Of a stretch of DNA of 64,000 nucleotides, positions 1-8,569 are shown piece after piece. Position numbers and translations under genes: made by a program. How positions within the stretch are numbered: position 1 is the first letter of the stretch; each line of letters begins with the position of its first letter. The notes beneath the pieces were generated by a model, which ran no database searches, was not told where the DNA came from, and worked only from the letters and a program-made list of their open reading frames with translations. Source of the stretch: Caldilineaceae bacterium (GTDB taxonomy: Bacteria; Chloroflexota; Anaerolineae; Caldilineales; Caldilineaceae); NCBI GenBank assembly GCA_026645575.1, contig JAPKMW010000009.1, positions 62,001 through 126,000 of the forward strand. Reading direction: 5' to 3'.

Positions 1-310
1 CGTACTTTTTCGGGATCTCAAAATCGATGACAGTGCTGGGACGGTAGCCACCAATCTGGAACATGGTGATGACATAACCAGCGCCATCAATCGCTTGACG
101 GCGATCGGTGGTTGTTTCGATGGTCGGGTTGACGCCCAGTTGTTTGGCAATCTTGTGGGCGACAATTTCCGAGGTATGGAGACGTGGTTTGTCAATGTCG
201 TGCAGTGAGAGGGTGCAATTTTGCAATTCGGGATAACTTAAAATATCCCCCATCAAATTCTTGGCAAAAACCGTGCTGCCGGCGCCAATAAAGGCGATTT
301 TCGTAGCCAT
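1..310 (-). CDS. Glycoside hydrolase family 4 (alpha-galactosidase/alpha-glucosidase, MelA-like), C-terminal part outside window
   Basis: Reading the minus strand from the ATG at 308-310 gives about 103 residues that run off the window edge. The start MATKIAFIGAGSTVFAKNLM is the NAD-binding beta-alpha-beta of GH4 enzymes, followed by SLHDID (acidic end of strand 2) and a segment ending MFQIGGYRPSTVIDFEIPKK, all typical of MelA-type enzymes. GH4 enzymes cleave alpha-galactosides or alpha-glucosides by an NAD- and Mn-dependent oxidation/elimination mechanism in the cytoplasm. An AAGGA ribosome site lies about 6 nt upstream. Substrate cannot be settled from the N-terminus alone. Confidence 0.85.
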   Translation of the reverse strand, partial: MATKIAFIGAGSTVFAKNLMGDILSYPELQNCTLSLHDIDKPRLHTSEIVAHKIAKQLGVNPTIETTTDRRQAIDGAGYVITMFQIGGYRPSTVIDFEIPKKY

Positions 311-441
311 AAAGAATCCTTTTTTACTCTACTGACCACGCCGACAGAGGCAAACGCACAAACTGATCCAAACGAATAAAGCGTTCACTACCAGTCCGCT
401 ATCTTTGTCGTCGTGGATTTTAATTGATTGTATACCCACTC

Positions 442-470
442 ATTGTACTGCGTAGTCAGGCCGCATACAA
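442..470 (-). promoter_or_regulatory. Possible sigma-70 promoter for the GH4 gene
   Basis: On the minus strand a TTGTAT box (465-470) is followed, after 17 nt, by TACAAT (442-447). The -10 is good (5/6) and the -35 weak (3/6). It points at the GH4 start, leaving a leader of roughly 125 nt. Confidence 0.35.
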
Positions 471-510
471 CTATCTTGCTGGCTTATCAACAAAATTTTA
501 CTGATTGCGC

Positions 511-595
511 TCAAGTACGAAAAGTGTGAACACCTGTCAGGTTTTGCAAACCTGACAGGTGTGACGGGATGGAACCTCACGCTTTCCGTACTTGA
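511..595. repeat. Nested foldback element
   Basis: The core is a perfect 14-bp inverted repeat with a 3-nt loop (CACCTGTCAGGTTT, TGC, mirror arm; 531-561). It is enclosed by outer arms TCAAGTACGAAAAG (511-524) and its near mirror (582-595, one mismatch). The whole unit is an approximately 85-nt hairpin. It ends at the stop codon of the MazG gene and may serve as its terminator. Confidence 0.8.
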
Positions 596-597
596 AC

Positions 598-936
598 CTA
601 CCGATTGTCACCATCGCCACGGATAGCATTGCGTTCCAGACGTGAGAAGAGCTTCGTCAAGTTTGCTTCGGCTACTTCTTGTAGCGAAAGATCAAGTTCA
701 GTGCAAATTTGGGCGAGATACCAAAGCACATCGCCCAATTCTTGTTTGAGGGCTTCGCGGTCGGCGTCGCTGATCACGCCAGCTCGGTCGCGAAAAATCT
801 TCTTTACCTTGCCGGCTACTTCGCCGGCTTCATTCGCCAGCCCCAGTGTGGGATAGACAATCGCATGGTCGGTATGGATCAGCGACCAGGTCTTGCGCGA
901 CTCGCGCTGATAGGTGTTGAAATCGTCAATGTGCAT
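598..936 (-). CDS. MazG-family nucleoside triphosphate pyrophosphohydrolase
   Basis: A 112-residue protein with the MazG metal-binding helices: NEAGEVAGKVKK supplies the ExxE pair and KQELGDVLWYLAQ supplies the ExxD pair. Such single-domain MazG proteins hydrolyse (d)NTPs to NMP and pyrophosphate, usually as house-cleaning enzymes. I chose the ATG at 936 (MHIDDFNTYQ), which fits the family length. An in-frame ATG at 1035 would add 33 residues overlapping the upstream gene and giving no recognisable domain. It lies 43 nt behind the DUF4058 gene, so the two are probably co-transcribed. Confidence 0.85.
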   Translation of the reverse strand: MHIDDFNTYQRESRKTWSLIHTDHAIVYPTLGLANEAGEVAGKVKKIFRDRAGVISDADREALKQELGDVLWYLAQICTELDLSLQEVAEANLTKLFSRLERNAIRGDGDNR

Positions 937-979
937 TTGGCTGCTTTCTGTTTGTTTCGCGCACTGATTGCAGGTGAAC

Positions 980-1780
980 TCACGCTGCCCTAACGGGCGC
1001 CAATAGGGATTCCACCCATGCGGCTTGTTCCTCATCTAGCGCCGGCGGTGGCGGCGGCTGGCGGTAGTCGATACGGGCAATGTAACCGCATTGCTCATAG
1101 ACTGAGCGCATAACGGCGCCTAAGTCAAGCGGTACATCAGCATCAGGTTCCTGCAGCGGGATGGGCAACACCGGCAAACGTGTTTCTAATTGAATGGGCC
1201 AAACATCCACATAGGGTCGGTTGTCGGCATGGGCCAGAGTAACATAATAGGGCGCCGTCGGTGGTGTGATTTCGAGCGGCGTGCGTTGACCGCCCCGTAA
1301 CAGGTCGATTTCCATCACATGGACTTCCGAACGCAACAATTCGCGGCGTTTGCGTAGATATTTTTGCCGTTCAGCGCCAGTGCGTTTATTTACAGGTGAA
1401 AGAATTTCAATCGCCGTTACCAGCACATCTGTCCCAGCTTCCCGTACTTCGACATTGACTAAGCGTACAGAAACTTCCAACTTGACCATGCTTTGTGCTT
1501 GGGGTTGGTCAATCACCGCCTCGACCGTAGCGGTTGTACCTGCCATCAACGGACGCCCCGTTGTCTGCCATATCCCGACATCTGGATAGATCGACTGCGT
1601 TTTTGTGCGCGCGATTTCAATAACGTCATAAGCCGCATAGGTAACAGTGGTGGCATAGTAGGCAGGTAAAATGTGCTGGTTTAACTGGGTGCGTATTTCA
1701 TTACCTAGACTATTATGAAAATCAGCCCAGTTGCGTGGCGCTTCAATATATGGATCCATTCCCGGAAAGGGTGACGGCAT
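980..1780 (-). CDS. DUF4058 family protein
   Basis: A 266-residue protein beginning MPSPFPGMDPYIEAP, the signature opening of DUF4058, a family of unknown biochemical function frequent in Chloroflexota, cyanobacteria and planctomycetes. Mid-protein SVRLVNVEVRE and EILSPVNKRTG resemble the nuclease-like core seen in Uma2/DUF4058 proteins, but no function is proven. The start at 1780 is set by a strong GGAGG site. A well-formed promoter lies at 1855-1883. The first ten codons of a second copy survive at 8243-8272. Confidence 0.85.
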   Translation of the reverse strand: MPSPFPGMDPYIEAPRNWADFHNSLGNEIRTQLNQHILPAYYATTVTYAAYDVIEIARTKTQSIYPDVGIWQTTGRPLMAGTTATVEAVIDQPQAQSMVKLEVSVRLVNVEVREAGTDVLVTAIEILSPVNKRTGAERQKYLRKRRELLRSEVHVMEIDLLRGGQRTPLEITPPTAPYYVTLAHADNRPYVDVWPIQLETRLPVLPIPLQEPDADVPLDLGAVMRSVYEQCGYIARIDYRQPPPPPALDEEQAAWVESLLAPVRAA

Positions 1781-1854
1781 TTTGCACCTCCGTGCTTGAC
1801 ATGTTATTCCGTACGTGCAGGGACAACTGATGATCAACCGCTCCGCTTTGTATA

Positions 1855-1883
1855 ATCATACCACCTGTTACCTGTGCTGACAA
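1855..1883 (-). promoter_or_regulatory. Sigma-70-type promoter for DUF4058-mazG
   Basis: On the minus strand TTGTCA (1878-1883, 5/6 match) and TATGAT (1855-1860, 5/6) are 17 nt apart, the ideal spacing. Transcription would start near 1849, giving a leader of about 68 nt. It is back to back with the trxB promoter. Confidence 0.65.
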
Positions 1884-1970
1884 CCTTCTATGGCAACTGC
1901 AACGGTGCCAGTTCCAGCCCTACGTACTAGGCATCAGCCCGCCTGTAACCTGGCCTACAGCGCGACAGCT

Positions 1971-1999
1971 TTGACGGCTGTAGAGTTCTATGGTATAAT
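1971..1999 (+). promoter_or_regulatory. Sigma-70-type promoter for trxB
   Basis: TTGACG (1971-1976, 5/6) and a perfect TATAAT (1994-1999) are separated by 17 nt. The predicted start, near 2006, falls inside the palindrome at 2001-2021. Confidence 0.75.
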
Positions 2000-2000
2000 G

Positions 2001-2021
2001 GCACTATAGAAAATATAGTGC
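2001..2021. promoter_or_regulatory. Palindrome at the trxB transcription start (candidate operator)
   Basis: GCACTATA, five bases, TATAGTGC form a perfect 8-bp inverted repeat directly after the -10 box. This is where a repressor would block initiation; a redox- or stress-responsive regulator is a guess from the target gene. The leader also holds a 7-bp hairpin (2110-2126, CGCTTTT/AAAAGCG) 31 nt before the start codon. Confidence 0.45.
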
Positions 2022-2157
2022 AAGCAACGGCACAATATGCGCTTGTGCGGAATGATCCAACTCATAGTTTGCAGCGGCGATTTGCTCCTTTGGGTGCAAC
2101 GTCTGTCGGCGCTTTTGCGAAAAGCGTAGCTATGAACAATTCAATAAGGGGCAATCC

Positions 2158-3219
2158 ATGATGACAAATGGTCAAATTTATACCAATGGCGCCAGTGGGC
2201 ATGGTCATGATACGCACGAAGGGGTGGAAAATGTGATCATCATTGGCAGCGGGCCGGCCGGCTTTACCGCCGGTTTGTATACGGCGCGCGCCAACCTCAA
2301 CCCGTTGCTGATCACCGGCAATGAATATGGCGGCCAGGTGAGCATCACCTATGAAGTAGAAAATTACCCCGGCTTCCCGGAGAGCCTAAGCGGACCAGAA
2401 TTGGTCGAGAAGATGAAAACCCAGGCCGAAAAGTTTGGCTGTCGCGTCGAGTTTGATTATGTGTCGGAACTTGTCACTGATCAACATCCCTTTGTGGTGC
2501 GCACAACCAACGGCAAGGAATACAAGGCCAAGTCGGTCATCTTAGCCACCGGCGCCCGTCCCCGGTATCTCAACATCCCCGGCGAGAAGCAGTACACAGG
2601 CAAAGGGGTCAGCTATTGCGGAACCTGTGACGGCTTCTTCTTCCGCGGCAAGGATGTGATTGTGGTCGGCGGCGGCGATAGCGCAGTGGAAGAAGGGCTT
2701 TTCCTGACCAAGTTTGCCACCCGTGTCCGTGTCTTGCACCGCCGCGACCAATTGCGCGCCAGCAAGATTTTGCAGCAGCGCGCCTTCCAGAATGAGAAGA
2801 TGGAGTTCATCTGGAACACCGTGCCGACCGAAATTGTAGGTAACGCCGAAGGCAAGGTGGTTGGCGTCAAGACGCGCGATACCGTAACTGGCGCAGAGAA
2901 TTACCTGGAAACCGACGGCGTCTTTATCTTTGTCGGCCACATTCCCAACAACGACCTGCTCAAGGATAAATTTGAGTTGGATGAAGATGGGCATCTGGTG
3001 ACTGATCGCTACATGCGCACCAACGTCCCTGGCATCTTTGCTGGCGGTGAGATCATGGACAAGGTCTTCAAGCAGGTGGCGACGAGCGTGGGCCAGGGCT
3101 GTTCCGCCGCCATGCAGACCACCCGCTGGCTGGAAGAATTTGAATCCAACCCCGATATTGATTTGCATGTCGATCCCCGCCAGTTCCCGCAGCCGAAGAA
3201 CCTGGCTCCGGCATATTGA
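2158..3219 (+). CDS. trxB: Thioredoxin reductase (NADPH, FAD)
   Basis: A 353-residue class II pyridine nucleotide-disulfide oxidoreductase. It has the FAD-binding GSGPAG near residue 30, the redox-active CGTC motif near residue 153 followed by DG, and the NADPH-binding GGGDSA near residue 171. It ends with the FAD/C-terminal segment GIFAGGE. It would reduce thioredoxin with NADPH in the cytoplasm. It is about 30 residues longer than usual because of a Gly/His-rich N-terminal extension of about 23 residues. The ATG has an AAGGGG site. The active-site pair is CGTC where CATC is commonest. Confidence 0.93.
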   Translation: MMTNGQIYTNGASGHGHDTHEGVENVIIIGSGPAGFTAGLYTARANLNPLLITGNEYGGQVSITYEVENYPGFPESLSGPELVEKMKTQAEKFGCRVEFDYVSELVTDQHPFVVRTTNGKEYKAKSVILATGARPRYLNIPGEKQYTGKGVSYCGTCDGFFFRGKDVIVVGGGDSAVEEGLFLTKFATRVRVLHRRDQLRASKILQQRAFQNEKMEFIWNTVPTEIVGNAEGKVVGVKTRDTVTGAENYLETDGVFIFVGHIPNNDLLKDKFELDEDGHLVTDRYMRTNVPGIFAGGEIMDKVFKQVATSVGQGCSAAMQTTRWLEEFESNPDIDLHVDPRQFPQPKNLAPAY

Positions 3220-3251
3220 TTCCCACTGGCTACAACTTGTTTCTGCCATTT

Positions 3252-3325
3252 CGTCCCGTAGGGACGCATAAGTTTAGGGTGAGAAAATAACACCTGAACC
3301 TAAACTCATGTGTCCCTACGGGACA
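3252..3325. repeat. Foldback repeat, family A copy 1
   Basis: About 74 bp with imperfect 26-bp terminal arms. Each end carries GTCCCGTAGGGAC (or its GTCCCTACGGGAC mirror), itself a 5-bp stem with a 3-nt loop, followed by a (G)AGTTTAG word mirrored as CTAAACT. The family has four copies in the window (also 8271, 11735, 35505). This one separates trxB from murJ. Confidence 0.85.
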
Positions 3326-3393
3326 AACCATGACTGCCTTACTTGGATCTTCGCTTTACCCAATCCAGACCGCCTCATGCTACAATCAGTGTT

Positions 3394-4983
3394 ATGATTG
3401 TAGAGAAAACAGCACAAGAAACTGAAACCCAATTGACCAGTCGCCCTAGTTTTGCGCGTAGCGCCCTCTTGCTCTCCATCGGGAATATTGCCAGCCGAGT
3501 TCTTGGTCTGGTGCGCGAGATGGTGATCGCCCGCACCTTTGAGCCGAGATTGGTTGGCGTCTTCACCGTGGCCAGCCAAGTGCCGACGCTGCTCTATGAT
3601 CTGCTGATCGGCGGCATGTTGAGCGCGGCCCTGGTGCCTGTCTTGAGCGCCTACACCCAGCAAGATCGACGGGAATTTATTCGGCTGGTCAATTTGTTGC
3701 TTACCTTGTTTGCGGCACTACTGGCGCTGTTGGTGCTGCTGTTGCTCTGGACGGCGCCTACAATCACTTGGCTGCTGGCTGGCGGTTTTGATGCAACTGA
3801 TCCCCAACTGCTCGCCCTCACCACAACCTTAATTCGATTGATAACGCCGTCCATCTGGCTCTTTGGCATAGCCGGGGTGCTGACTGCGATCCTCTATGCG
3901 TTGCAACGTTTTACCTGGCCGGCACTCGCCACTGCGCTCTACAATCTGGGCATTGTTCTCGCCGCGCCGCTGTTGGCGCAACGATTGGGCATCCACAGTT
4001 TGATTGTTGGCATTCTCATTGGCAGCGGATTCCAATGCCTGTTAATGGGCTGGGACTTACGTCAAGCCGGCCTGCCGTTCCGCCCTGATTTCGATTGGCG
4101 CCATCCGGCGTTGCGTAAAATTCTTGCCCTCTACTTGCCGATCGCGGCCGGTCTGGTAGTCACACTTTTTCAAGTGGGGTTGGATCGGCGGTTAGCCAGC
4201 GGCATCAGCGCCGAAAGTATTGCTTGGATGCGCTATGCCACCACCTTGCAACAACTTCCACTGGGGTTGATCAGTGTTGCCATCTCGTTGGCCGCGCTAC
4301 CTCGGTTGAGCCAATACTTTGCTGCCCGGCAGGAGGACGAATATCGTCAGACGTTGGGGCGCGGTCTGCGTATGGTGCTGCTATTGATTGCGCCGGCGGC
4401 GGTGGCTCTCTGGCTGCTGGCGGCGCCGGTGACGCGCCTCATCTTTCAGCATGGGCCGTCATCCCTGCGGGATACTGAGCAGATTGTGCAGGCATTACAC
4501 ATTTACCTGATCGGGATGCTCTTTGCCGCCATCGATTTTCCGCTAAATTACGCATTTTACGCGCGCAATAACACCTTACTTCCGGCCATTGTCGGCGTGA
4601 TTAGCGTCGGTGTTTACATTGTAACGGCTTTTACCCTGCTGCAATCTTGGGGCTATTTGGGGTTGGTCTGGGCCGATACGGCCAAACAAGCCAGCCATGC
4701 CTTAATTATGATTGGGTTACTGCGCTGGCGCGTAGGGCCGCTGGCGGCACAGGTCAGTCGTGGATTGTTCTATGTCACAGGTGGGGCAAGCGCAATGGCT
4801 TTAACGATTTTTCTCCTGGTGCAATTGGTTGGCACAGCGAACAACCCTACCTTCTGGGCAGATCTACTGACATTGGGTGTGATTGGTGGGGCCGGTTTTG
4901 TGGTCTATATTGTGGTAATGGCTGTGCTGCCATCTACTGAAATGCGTCAGTTATGGACAGCTTTTCGTGGGCGCCTGACATAG
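3394..4983 (+). CDS. murJ: MurJ-like lipid II flippase
   Basis: A 529-residue polytopic protein with about 14 hydrophobic segments and the MVN/MviN signature: a basic N-terminal helix region [20 protein letters not shown] with REMVIA next, then [21 protein letters not shown]. It belongs to the MOP superfamily and would flip lipid-linked peptidoglycan precursor across the membrane. I start at the ATG at 3394; an upstream in-frame ATG-like start at 3343 adds a non-family segment that overlaps the repeat-rich spacer. A TACAAT box at 3381-3386 lies so close that the transcript could be nearly leaderless, but no good -35 accompanies it. Confidence 0.88.
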   Translation: MIVEKTAQETETQLTSRPSFARSALLLSIGNIASRVLGLVREMVIARTFEPRLVGVFTVASQVPTLLYDLLIGGMLSAALVPVLSAYTQQDRREFIRLVNLLLTLFAALLALLVLLLLWTAPTITWLLAGGFDATDPQLLALTTTLIRLITPSIWLFGIAGVLTAILYALQRFTWPALATALYNLGIVLAAPLLAQRLGIHSLIVGILIGSGFQCLLMGWDLRQAGLPFRPDFDWRHPALRKILALYLPIAAGLVVTLFQVGLDRRLASGISAESIAWMRYATTLQQLPLGLISVAISLAALPRLSQYFAARQEDEYRQTLGRGLRMVLLLIAPAAVALWLLAAPVTRLIFQHGPSSLRDTEQIVQALHIYLIGMLFAAIDFPLNYAFYARNNTLLPAIVGVISVGVYIVTAFTLLQSWGYLGLVWADTAKQASHALIMIGLLRWRVGPLAAQVSRGLFYVTGGASAMALTIFLLVQLVGTANNPTFWADLLTLGVIGGAGFVVYIVVMAVLPSTEMRQLWTAFRGRLT

Positions 4984-5069
4984 GGATTACGCTTATTTTC
5001 CAACCAGCCGCCGTCAAACTGTATCTTTTTGCCAAGTGAGCGTATAATAGGTTGCGCTGGGTAACTTTT

Positions 5070-5112
5070 AAGCGCGCTCCGTTGCTCATGGTTCAGCAAG
5101 GAGTGAGCGCTT
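5070..5112 (+). terminator. Hairpin terminator after murJ or leader attenuator
   Basis: AAGCGCGCTCCGTTGCT pairs imperfectly with AGCAAGGAGTGAGCGCTT and is followed by a T-rich run (TTTGTAATTTTTG). It is 87 nt after murJ and 65 nt before the next gene. An isolated TATAAT at 5043-5048 lacks a -35 partner. Confidence 0.5.
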
Positions 5113-5176
5113 TGTAATTTTTGTGGTAAGAGCAGTCCAGATTTTCATTTGAGTGAACTATTATAAGGTTAGTATC

Positions 5177-5452
5177 ATGGCAACGACTAAGAAAAAGACC
5201 AATATTTCCAAGAAGAGTGTGAGCAGTGCGCGCCCGCGGAGCTACAGTGAGCTTTATAAGAATGACAAGTCCTCCGCCCCCCAAGTCTATAACGCACCGG
5301 CTCAAAACACCGCATCGCGCGAAGTCGCTGCACCGGCGCAGGCGGTAAACTGGCGTGAAGAATATGCCCATGTTGTGCGCGACCTGCGGACGCTGTTGAT
5401 CGTCTCTGCCGCGCTCTTTGGGATTATTATCATTACGGGCATCTTTGTCTAA
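5177..5452 (+). CDS. Small basic single-pass membrane protein
   Basis: Ninety-one residues. The first 25 are Lys/Ser-rich (MATTKKKTNISKKS), followed by a polar linker with Ala/Pro and one C-terminal transmembrane helix (about residues 70-90, LLIVSAALFGIIIITGIFV). This layout is common for unassigned Chloroflexota proteins with a cytoplasmic tail and a C-terminal anchor. No known domain is recognised. The start at 5177 was preferred over an upstream in-frame ATG at 5153 because the longer form adds only MNYYKVSI without a better ribosome site. Confidence 0.65.
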   Translation: MATTKKKTNISKKSVSSARPRSYSELYKNDKSSAPQVYNAPAQNTASREVAAPAQAVNWREEYAHVVRDLRTLLIVSAALFGIIIITGIFV

Positions 5453-5465
5453 AGGGCAACCGCTC

Positions 5466-6203
5466 CTACGGCAGCGCTTTTGTCTGGGCTGAAGGTGCTA
5501 AGAGGATCCACCCCAGTAGATGCAAGAGCCAGCAGAGCCAGAAGTTACGGGTAAAAATAAATAGCACCGTCGTGGCGACCAACAAGGCGCCCTTACAGAG
5601 ACGTTCTGTAACAGTCGCAGGATAGTATACTGCTTCCGGCAGTGCAAGCATTAGGGCGGCCCAGGCTGCCCAGTAACCAGCTTGCACCGGCGCAACAAAA
5701 AAGGTTAGCAATATTTCCCAGATCGCACTGCGCAGAAATGTGAGATGAAACTCTTCGGCGCCAATGGTGAGAACCGAAATGGAAAATGCTGTTGCATACC
5801 GTTTTTGTCGTTCCGCTTTTCCCAATAGTTGTGGCGACGAGGCGCGACTGAGCGAGGCCGCGGCAACTGCTGTTGAAACTGTGGGCGCTGCCGAAGCGGA
5901 AAAAGCCATGACACTACGGACAAGGGCTAAGACAGCAAGGATACTGGCAATCAACACCAGCCCAAAACCAAAGCTGGCAAACCAGTTGATCCCGGTTAAC
6001 CCCATAAAACGGGGTGAAATGCTGCCTGTGAGTAACCCTAGGTAAGGAATCACAAGCCAGCGTATCGTATGCAGCGGGTGTCGATAGATGGCTGGCGTCT
6101 GTCGATAGATGAGCAGGAGAGCAAGCCCACACAATAGGGTTGCGCCTAGCCAACCAATAGGCGCTTGCCACAGCGCCTTGACAGGAAATGATAACTCGCT
6201 CAT
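5466..6203 (-). CDS. Multi-pass membrane protein, weakly CPBP-protease-like
   Basis: About 245 residues with six to eight hydrophobic helices. Around residue 160 the segment GAEEFHLTFLRSAIWE contains an EE pair followed by FxxxR spacing reminiscent of motif 1 of CPBP intramembrane proteases. A His occurs in the last helix (WLLHLLGW). The other CPBP motifs are not clear, so this is a suggestion only. An alternative ATG lies at 6233. It converges with the 5177-5452 gene, with only 13 nt between the stops. Confidence 0.6.
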   Translation of the reverse strand: MSELSFPVKALWQAPIGWLGATLLCGLALLLIYRQTPAIYRHPLHTIRWLVIPYLGLLTGSISPRFMGLTGINWFASFGFGLVLIASILAVLALVRSVMAFSASAAPTVSTAVAAASLSRASSPQLLGKAERQKRYATAFSISVLTIGAEEFHLTFLRSAIWEILLTFFVAPVQAGYWAAWAALMLALPEAVYYPATVTERLCKGALLVATTVLFIFTRNFWLCWLLHLLGWILLAPSAQTKALP

Positions 6204-6316
6204 CGTTGTTCTAAGGCAATCATGTATACCCATGAGCGCCAGGAAGGTACACTTTTACACGGGTAATGGGTTACTTCCTGTGCTGCTTGTGAGTATAGTA
6301 AAGAAGCTTTTCCACT

Positions 6317-6529
6317 ATGAATGTTCGCCGCCTGGTTATCTTTCTAATAATTATACTACTATTAGCTGCCTTTCGTCCATCCGGCGTCTGGCGTGAATTG
6401 AAACGGATCTGGGAACAACGGGAAACCATTACGCGGATTCTCACGGTTTTGGTGCTTGCCTACCTGGCCTATGGCATTTACCGCCTGTACACCGATGGCT
6501 GGTTTGATCAGTGGTTTAGCGCCTTATAA
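6317..6529 (+). CDS. Small protein with two membrane helices
   Basis: Seventy residues. An N-terminal hydrophobic helix (residues 5-20), a charged stretch (WRELKRIWEQRETITR), and a second helix ILTVLVLAYLAYGIY make a hairpin membrane protein. No family is recognised. The start codon has an AAAGAAG upstream. It faces the 5466-6203 gene head to head. Confidence 0.5.
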   Translation: MNVRRLVIFLIIILLLAAFRPSGVWRELKRIWEQRETITRILTVLVLAYLAYGIYRLYTDGWFDQWFSAL

Positions 6530-6606
6530 GTAAGGTATAAAGGTGTTGAACAACCACGCTGACCAAACAACTTCTCCGCTCCGTCAGGTTCCTGCCAAAG
6601 CAATAT

Positions 6607-7284
6607 TTACCTCTTCACACCACTGTAAACTGCAAATCGGTACTCCTTAAACCAACAGTCCACGTTCATAAAACCAGCATCCATCAGCCAGGTTAACTGA
6701 TGCGTCAGCGGCGCCGTGCGATCAGCTTTCATCCGCTCCATCGCCAGGGTCACTTCTTCCTCAGTACAACCTAATTCCCGAATCCGTCGCTGCCAGTGCG
6801 CTTCATAGCGCGCTTCGTTGGCCGGCGTTGCTCCCAGCACCTGATCGGCATTAATAAAGATGCCACCGGGGTGCAGCACAGCATAGATCCGTTTGAAGAC
6901 CTCTGGCAGATCTGACCATGCCGTATGATGCAAAGAGAGTGCTGAAACAACAACATCATATTGCCCGGCCAGCGGTTCCGTCACATAATCAAACACTTGG
7001 TAGTGAAAACGGGTTGGCTCGTCGGCAAAACGAGTGCGCGCTCGCGTCAGCATCTCAGCGGAAATATCTGTCAGGGTGAAGTGTGCATGAGGAAACGCAC
7101 CGGCCAGCAGGGCGGTCAACAGCCCCGTGCCTGCGCCAAGATCCAATACACGGATGGCAGCGTCGGCAGGGTAGGGAATCAGTTCTACCACCGTGCCATA
7201 GAATTGATCGAAACAGGGAATATACCGACGACGGGTCTGATCGTAAATCTGGGCTGCTTGGTCAAAAAGCGCTTTCACATCCAT
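6607..7284 (-). CDS. Class I SAM-dependent methyltransferase
   Basis: 225 residues with the Rossmann motif I VLDLGAGTGLLTALLA (about residues 45-60), acidic post-I LTDIS, and motif II/III VVVSALSLHHTAWSDLP. It resembles the UbiE/Tam-like 'methyltransferase type 11/12' group. The substrate is not deducible. The ATG at 7284 lies one base past the TAA of the upstream PhyH gene (7286-7288), so the two are tightly coupled translationally. They probably act in one pathway, for example on a small natural product or osmolyte. Confidence 0.85.
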   Translation of the reverse strand: MDVKALFDQAAQIYDQTRRRYIPCFDQFYGTVVELIPYPADAAIRVLDLGAGTGLLTALLAGAFPHAHFTLTDISAEMLTRARTRFADEPTRFHYQVFDYVTEPLAGQYDVVVSALSLHHTAWSDLPEVFKRIYAVLHPGGIFINADQVLGATPANEARYEAHWQRRIRELGCTEEEVTLAMERMKADRTAPLTHQLTWLMDAGFMNVDCWFKEYRFAVYSGVKR

Positions 7285-7285
7285 A

Positions 7286-8125
7286 TTAAAAAATCCTGTC
7301 TTGTGGTGTGGGGATGTCGTCCTGTGTTGGTCGCGGATTGTGGGGCCAGTGACCGCTGGGGTCGCTGCCACGCGTAATGATGGCGTTGCGCCGCCAGCCT
7401 TTCAACTCACGCACCTCTGGTGAGACAAAGCGCATGGTCAACCCACAGCGGCGGCGATTGGACAGATTTGGTTCAGAGCCGTGTAGCAGCAGATCGGAGT
7501 GCAGCGACATCTGGCCGGCCTTCATGGTAAAGGGCACCGGCGCCTCGCCATAACTCTCCGGGGCGCGCACACTCTGGTTCAGCACATTATTTTCCTCGCT
7601 GGTACTCTCTTCAAAATCAAGCTGCCCATGCGTGTGGGAGCCGGGAATCACCGTCATGGGGCCATTTTCCTGATCAACATCATCAATCGCCAGCCAGACG
7701 GTAACGGTTTTGCTGGGGGTGAGGGGCCAGTAGGAGGCATCCTGGTGCCAACTGACCCGTTTGCCGTCGCCGGGGAGTTTGGCAAAGTAGTGGGTGGCCC
7801 AACAGATGAGATTTTCACCCAGCAAATCCTGTACGTAATCAAGAACCCGCGGGTGATTGACCAGATCATAGATACCGGGACAGCGGGTCTGCCAGCCGTT
7901 GATCGCGTAGTTGTTCCAGCCCTTGGCCAACGTTTTTGCCAGCAACTGCTCAAAATAGGTGCGATGCTCAATGACTTCTGCTGGGGTCAATACGTCGAGC
8001 GGGAAGATGTAGCCCTTGCGGTTGTACTGGTCGATCTGGGCGGGGGTCAACACCTTGGGCGACGGATTGTAAACAGGGTGAAAGCTCAGATCGCGTTGCA
8101 GATCGGGAAAGGCAGTATGAGACAT
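7286..8125 (-). CDS. Phytanoyl-CoA dioxygenase (PhyH) family Fe(II)/2-oxoglutarate oxygenase
   Basis: 279 residues. The facial triad is visible as HQD (H127, D129) and the distal H215 in LLLHGSEPN; an Arg cluster (RRR) just after could bind 2-oxoglutarate. PhyH enzymes hydroxylate small molecules; bacterial members act on ectoine, halogenation substrates or lipids. The start at 8125 follows a strong AGGAGG. It is the first gene of a two-gene operon with the methyltransferase. The substrate is unknown. Confidence 0.85.
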   Translation of the reverse strand: MSHTAFPDLQRDLSFHPVYNPSPKVLTPAQIDQYNRKGYIFPLDVLTPAEVIEHRTYFEQLLAKTLAKGWNNYAINGWQTRCPGIYDLVNHPRVLDYVQDLLGENLICWATHYFAKLPGDGKRVSWHQDASYWPLTPSKTVTVWLAIDDVDQENGPMTVIPGSHTHGQLDFEESTSEENNVLNQSVRAPESYGEAPVPFTMKAGQMSLHSDLLLHGSEPNLSNRRRCGLTMRFVSPEVRELKGWRRNAIITRGSDPSGHWPHNPRPTQDDIPTPQDRIF

Positions 8126-8242
8126 GGCGGTTCCTCCTGGGCAATTCAATATGGTTGGCTTTGCTGAACAATTCGGGTATACTATAGCTATCATTGTATG
8201 CGCAAGGCTGCAATTTTGCCAAAGTGGTGCAAAGGAGGACAG

Positions 8243-8272
8243 ATGCCATCACCGTTTCCTGGCATGGATCCG
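8243..8272 (+). pseudogene. DUF4058 gene remnant (first ten codons) cut by a foldback repeat
   Basis: After an AAAGGAGG ribosome site, ATG and nine further codons read MPSPFPGMDP, identical to the start of the intact DUF4058 protein at 980-1780. The reading is then replaced by foldback family A copy 2, whose first bases overlap the last two of the remnant. No DUF4058 coding sequence is visible beyond the repeat. Confidence 0.75.
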
Positions 8273-8350
8273 TCCCGTAGGGACGATTGAGTTTAGGAGG
8301 GAAGAGGAGCTTCTTTCTTCATCTCTAAATTCAGGCGTCCCTACGGGACA
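8271..8350. repeat. Foldback repeat, family A copy 2
   Basis: About 80 bp with the GTCCCGTAGGGAC end units, here GATTGAGTTTAGGAG and its degenerate mirror CTCTAAATTCAG. It truncates the DUF4058 remnant. The rest of the 8126-8569 spacer contains no gene that I can support. Confidence 0.85.
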
Positions 8351-8440
8351 GGTTACTCGACAAAGCTTTTTTACGACATTGCTTCACCCAAGAACGCCAA
8401 CACGATGTATATACAGTAGACCGCAACGCTATCAAGCCTG

Positions 8441-8472
8441 ACTTTGGACTCTGGACTTAGGACTGCGGACTA
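8441..8472. repeat. GGACT word repeat
   Basis: A 32-bp stretch with four GGACT words (TTGGACTCTGGACTTAGGAC then TGCGGACTA). A similar GACT-word run occurs before the MFS-HEAT gene (about 44857-44882). Both end shortly before a start codon. Confidence 0.55.
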
Positions 8473-8569
8473 CTGATATAGGAAGAAGAGCATTGTGTTG
8501 ACAATCGCTTCTCCCTCATATACCATTACCCTCACACCTAACAGATCATCGAAACGAAGGAGTAGAGCA

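Noticed and set aside
2542..3249. Minus-strand 235-codon ORF opposite trxB
   Set aside because: It overlaps an unmistakable thioredoxin reductase and shows no recognisable domain.
3341..3386. Complete promoter for murJ
   Set aside because: TACAAT at 3381-3386 is good, but candidate -35 boxes lie 20 nt or more away and match poorly; noted in the murJ entry only.
5029..5048. TTGCCA ... TATAAT as a promoter for the 5177 gene
   Set aside because: Only 8 nt separate the boxes; no -35 match exists at 15-19 nt.
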